Positions 63,955 through 64,000 of a stretch of DNA of 64,000 bases are shown here, piece by piece. Under the pieces are notes generated by a model. It made no database searches. It had not been told where the DNA came from and saw only the letters and a list, made by a program, of their open reading frames with translations. Source of the stretch: Comamonadaceae bacterium (GTDB lineage: Bacteria; Pseudomonadota; Gammaproteobacteria; Burkholderiales; Burkholderiaceae_C). The position numbers were made by a program, and so were the translations under genes. Every line of letters starts with the position of its first letter. Position 1 is the stretch's first letter. Location: the NCBI GenBank assembly GCA_021299875.1, contig JAJTEW010000004.1:62001-126000 (forward strand), given 5' to 3'.

Positions 63955-64000
63955 TCAGGCCGCTTCTTTGTAAAAGAAGCCGCCGTGCACACCGCGCGGC
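63955..64000 (-). CDS. 3' end of an unidentified minus-strand gene (partial)
   Basis: From the window edge a frame reads PRGVHGGFFYKEAA and ends with TGA at 63955-63957, as though a minus-strand gene of unknown identity ends here, convergent with otnK. Fifteen codons are too few to name it. The sequence GCTTCTTT-GTA-AAAGAAGC (63962-63980) is an inverted repeat within this stretch. Confidence 0.35.
   Translation of the reverse strand, partial: PRGVHGGFFYKEAA

Overview
The window reads as a chromosome segment of a betaproteobacterium of the order Burkholderiales, most likely family Comamonadaceae. This is inferred from the high GC content, five TctC/Bug-type periplasmic binding proteins, a topoisomerase III with a C-terminal SWIB domain, a DUF3717-DUF1289 protein, an H1-like SET-domain protein, and housekeeping genes of betaproteobacterial type. 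I see no rRNA, tRNA, CRISPR array, insertion sequence or prophage. Coding density is very high and no gap between genes exceeds about 210 bases.

Layout. 1-6202: the 5' part of recG, queA, then a three-gene Rieske oxygenase operon with a divergent NahR/NagR-like LysR regulator lying between queA and tgt; tgt carries a one-base frameshift near its 3' end. 6206-15974: a dense light/oxidative-stress and lipid-modification locus. An iron-sulfur (6-4) photolyase and a DUF2256 protein are divergent from a nine-gene, mostly ATGA-coupled operon: glutathione peroxidase, FAD oxidoreductase, DUF1365, Cfa-like methyltransferase, chalcone-isomerase-like protein, MFS transporter, DUF3833 lipoprotein, SDR and NTF2-like protein. 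15998-22542: a minus-strand catabolic block with a ModA-like protein, two Bug proteins, two paralogous alpha/beta hydrolases, an FAH-family hydrolase and a GST. 22665-28817: purB, yaeQ, argC, sucC-sucD (with an unusual tandem hairpin repeat between them) and a TerC-family gene. 28944-32208: type IV pilin, FixJ-type response regulator, acyl-CoA synthetase.

32222-37703: topoisomerase III-SWIB, a divergent SET-domain protein with a lysine-rich tail, birA, a small proline-rich membrane protein and a GST. 37714-42717: a TctE/TctD-like two-component pair, a MarR regulator, recA (with a LexA operator) and recX, and a DUF3717/DUF1289 protein. 42767-46320: an M48 protease divergent from moaC and a histidine kinase. 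46340-58813: metabolic genes including a Bug protein, an ICL/PEP-mutase enzyme, an SDR lacking its catalytic residues, lipocalin, MpaB-family protein, cytochrome c, pcp, aldehyde dehydrogenase, a LigB-type dioxygenase, a second Bug protein, an ArgE-family deacetylase, NIPSNAP and a methyltransferase lipoprotein. 58934-63874: a Bug protein, GntR regulator and divergent amidohydrolase, followed by ltnD-otnK for four-carbon sugar acid use. The last 46 bases look like the end of a minus-strand gene.

How the parts fit: the 6-16 kb locus combines DNA photorepair, peroxide removal and membrane-lipid methylation, matching genes known from singlet-oxygen regulons, but no ECF sigma/ChrR pair is in the window. 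The Bug-linked clusters look like small uptake-plus-catabolism modules for organic acids, without their membrane permeases.
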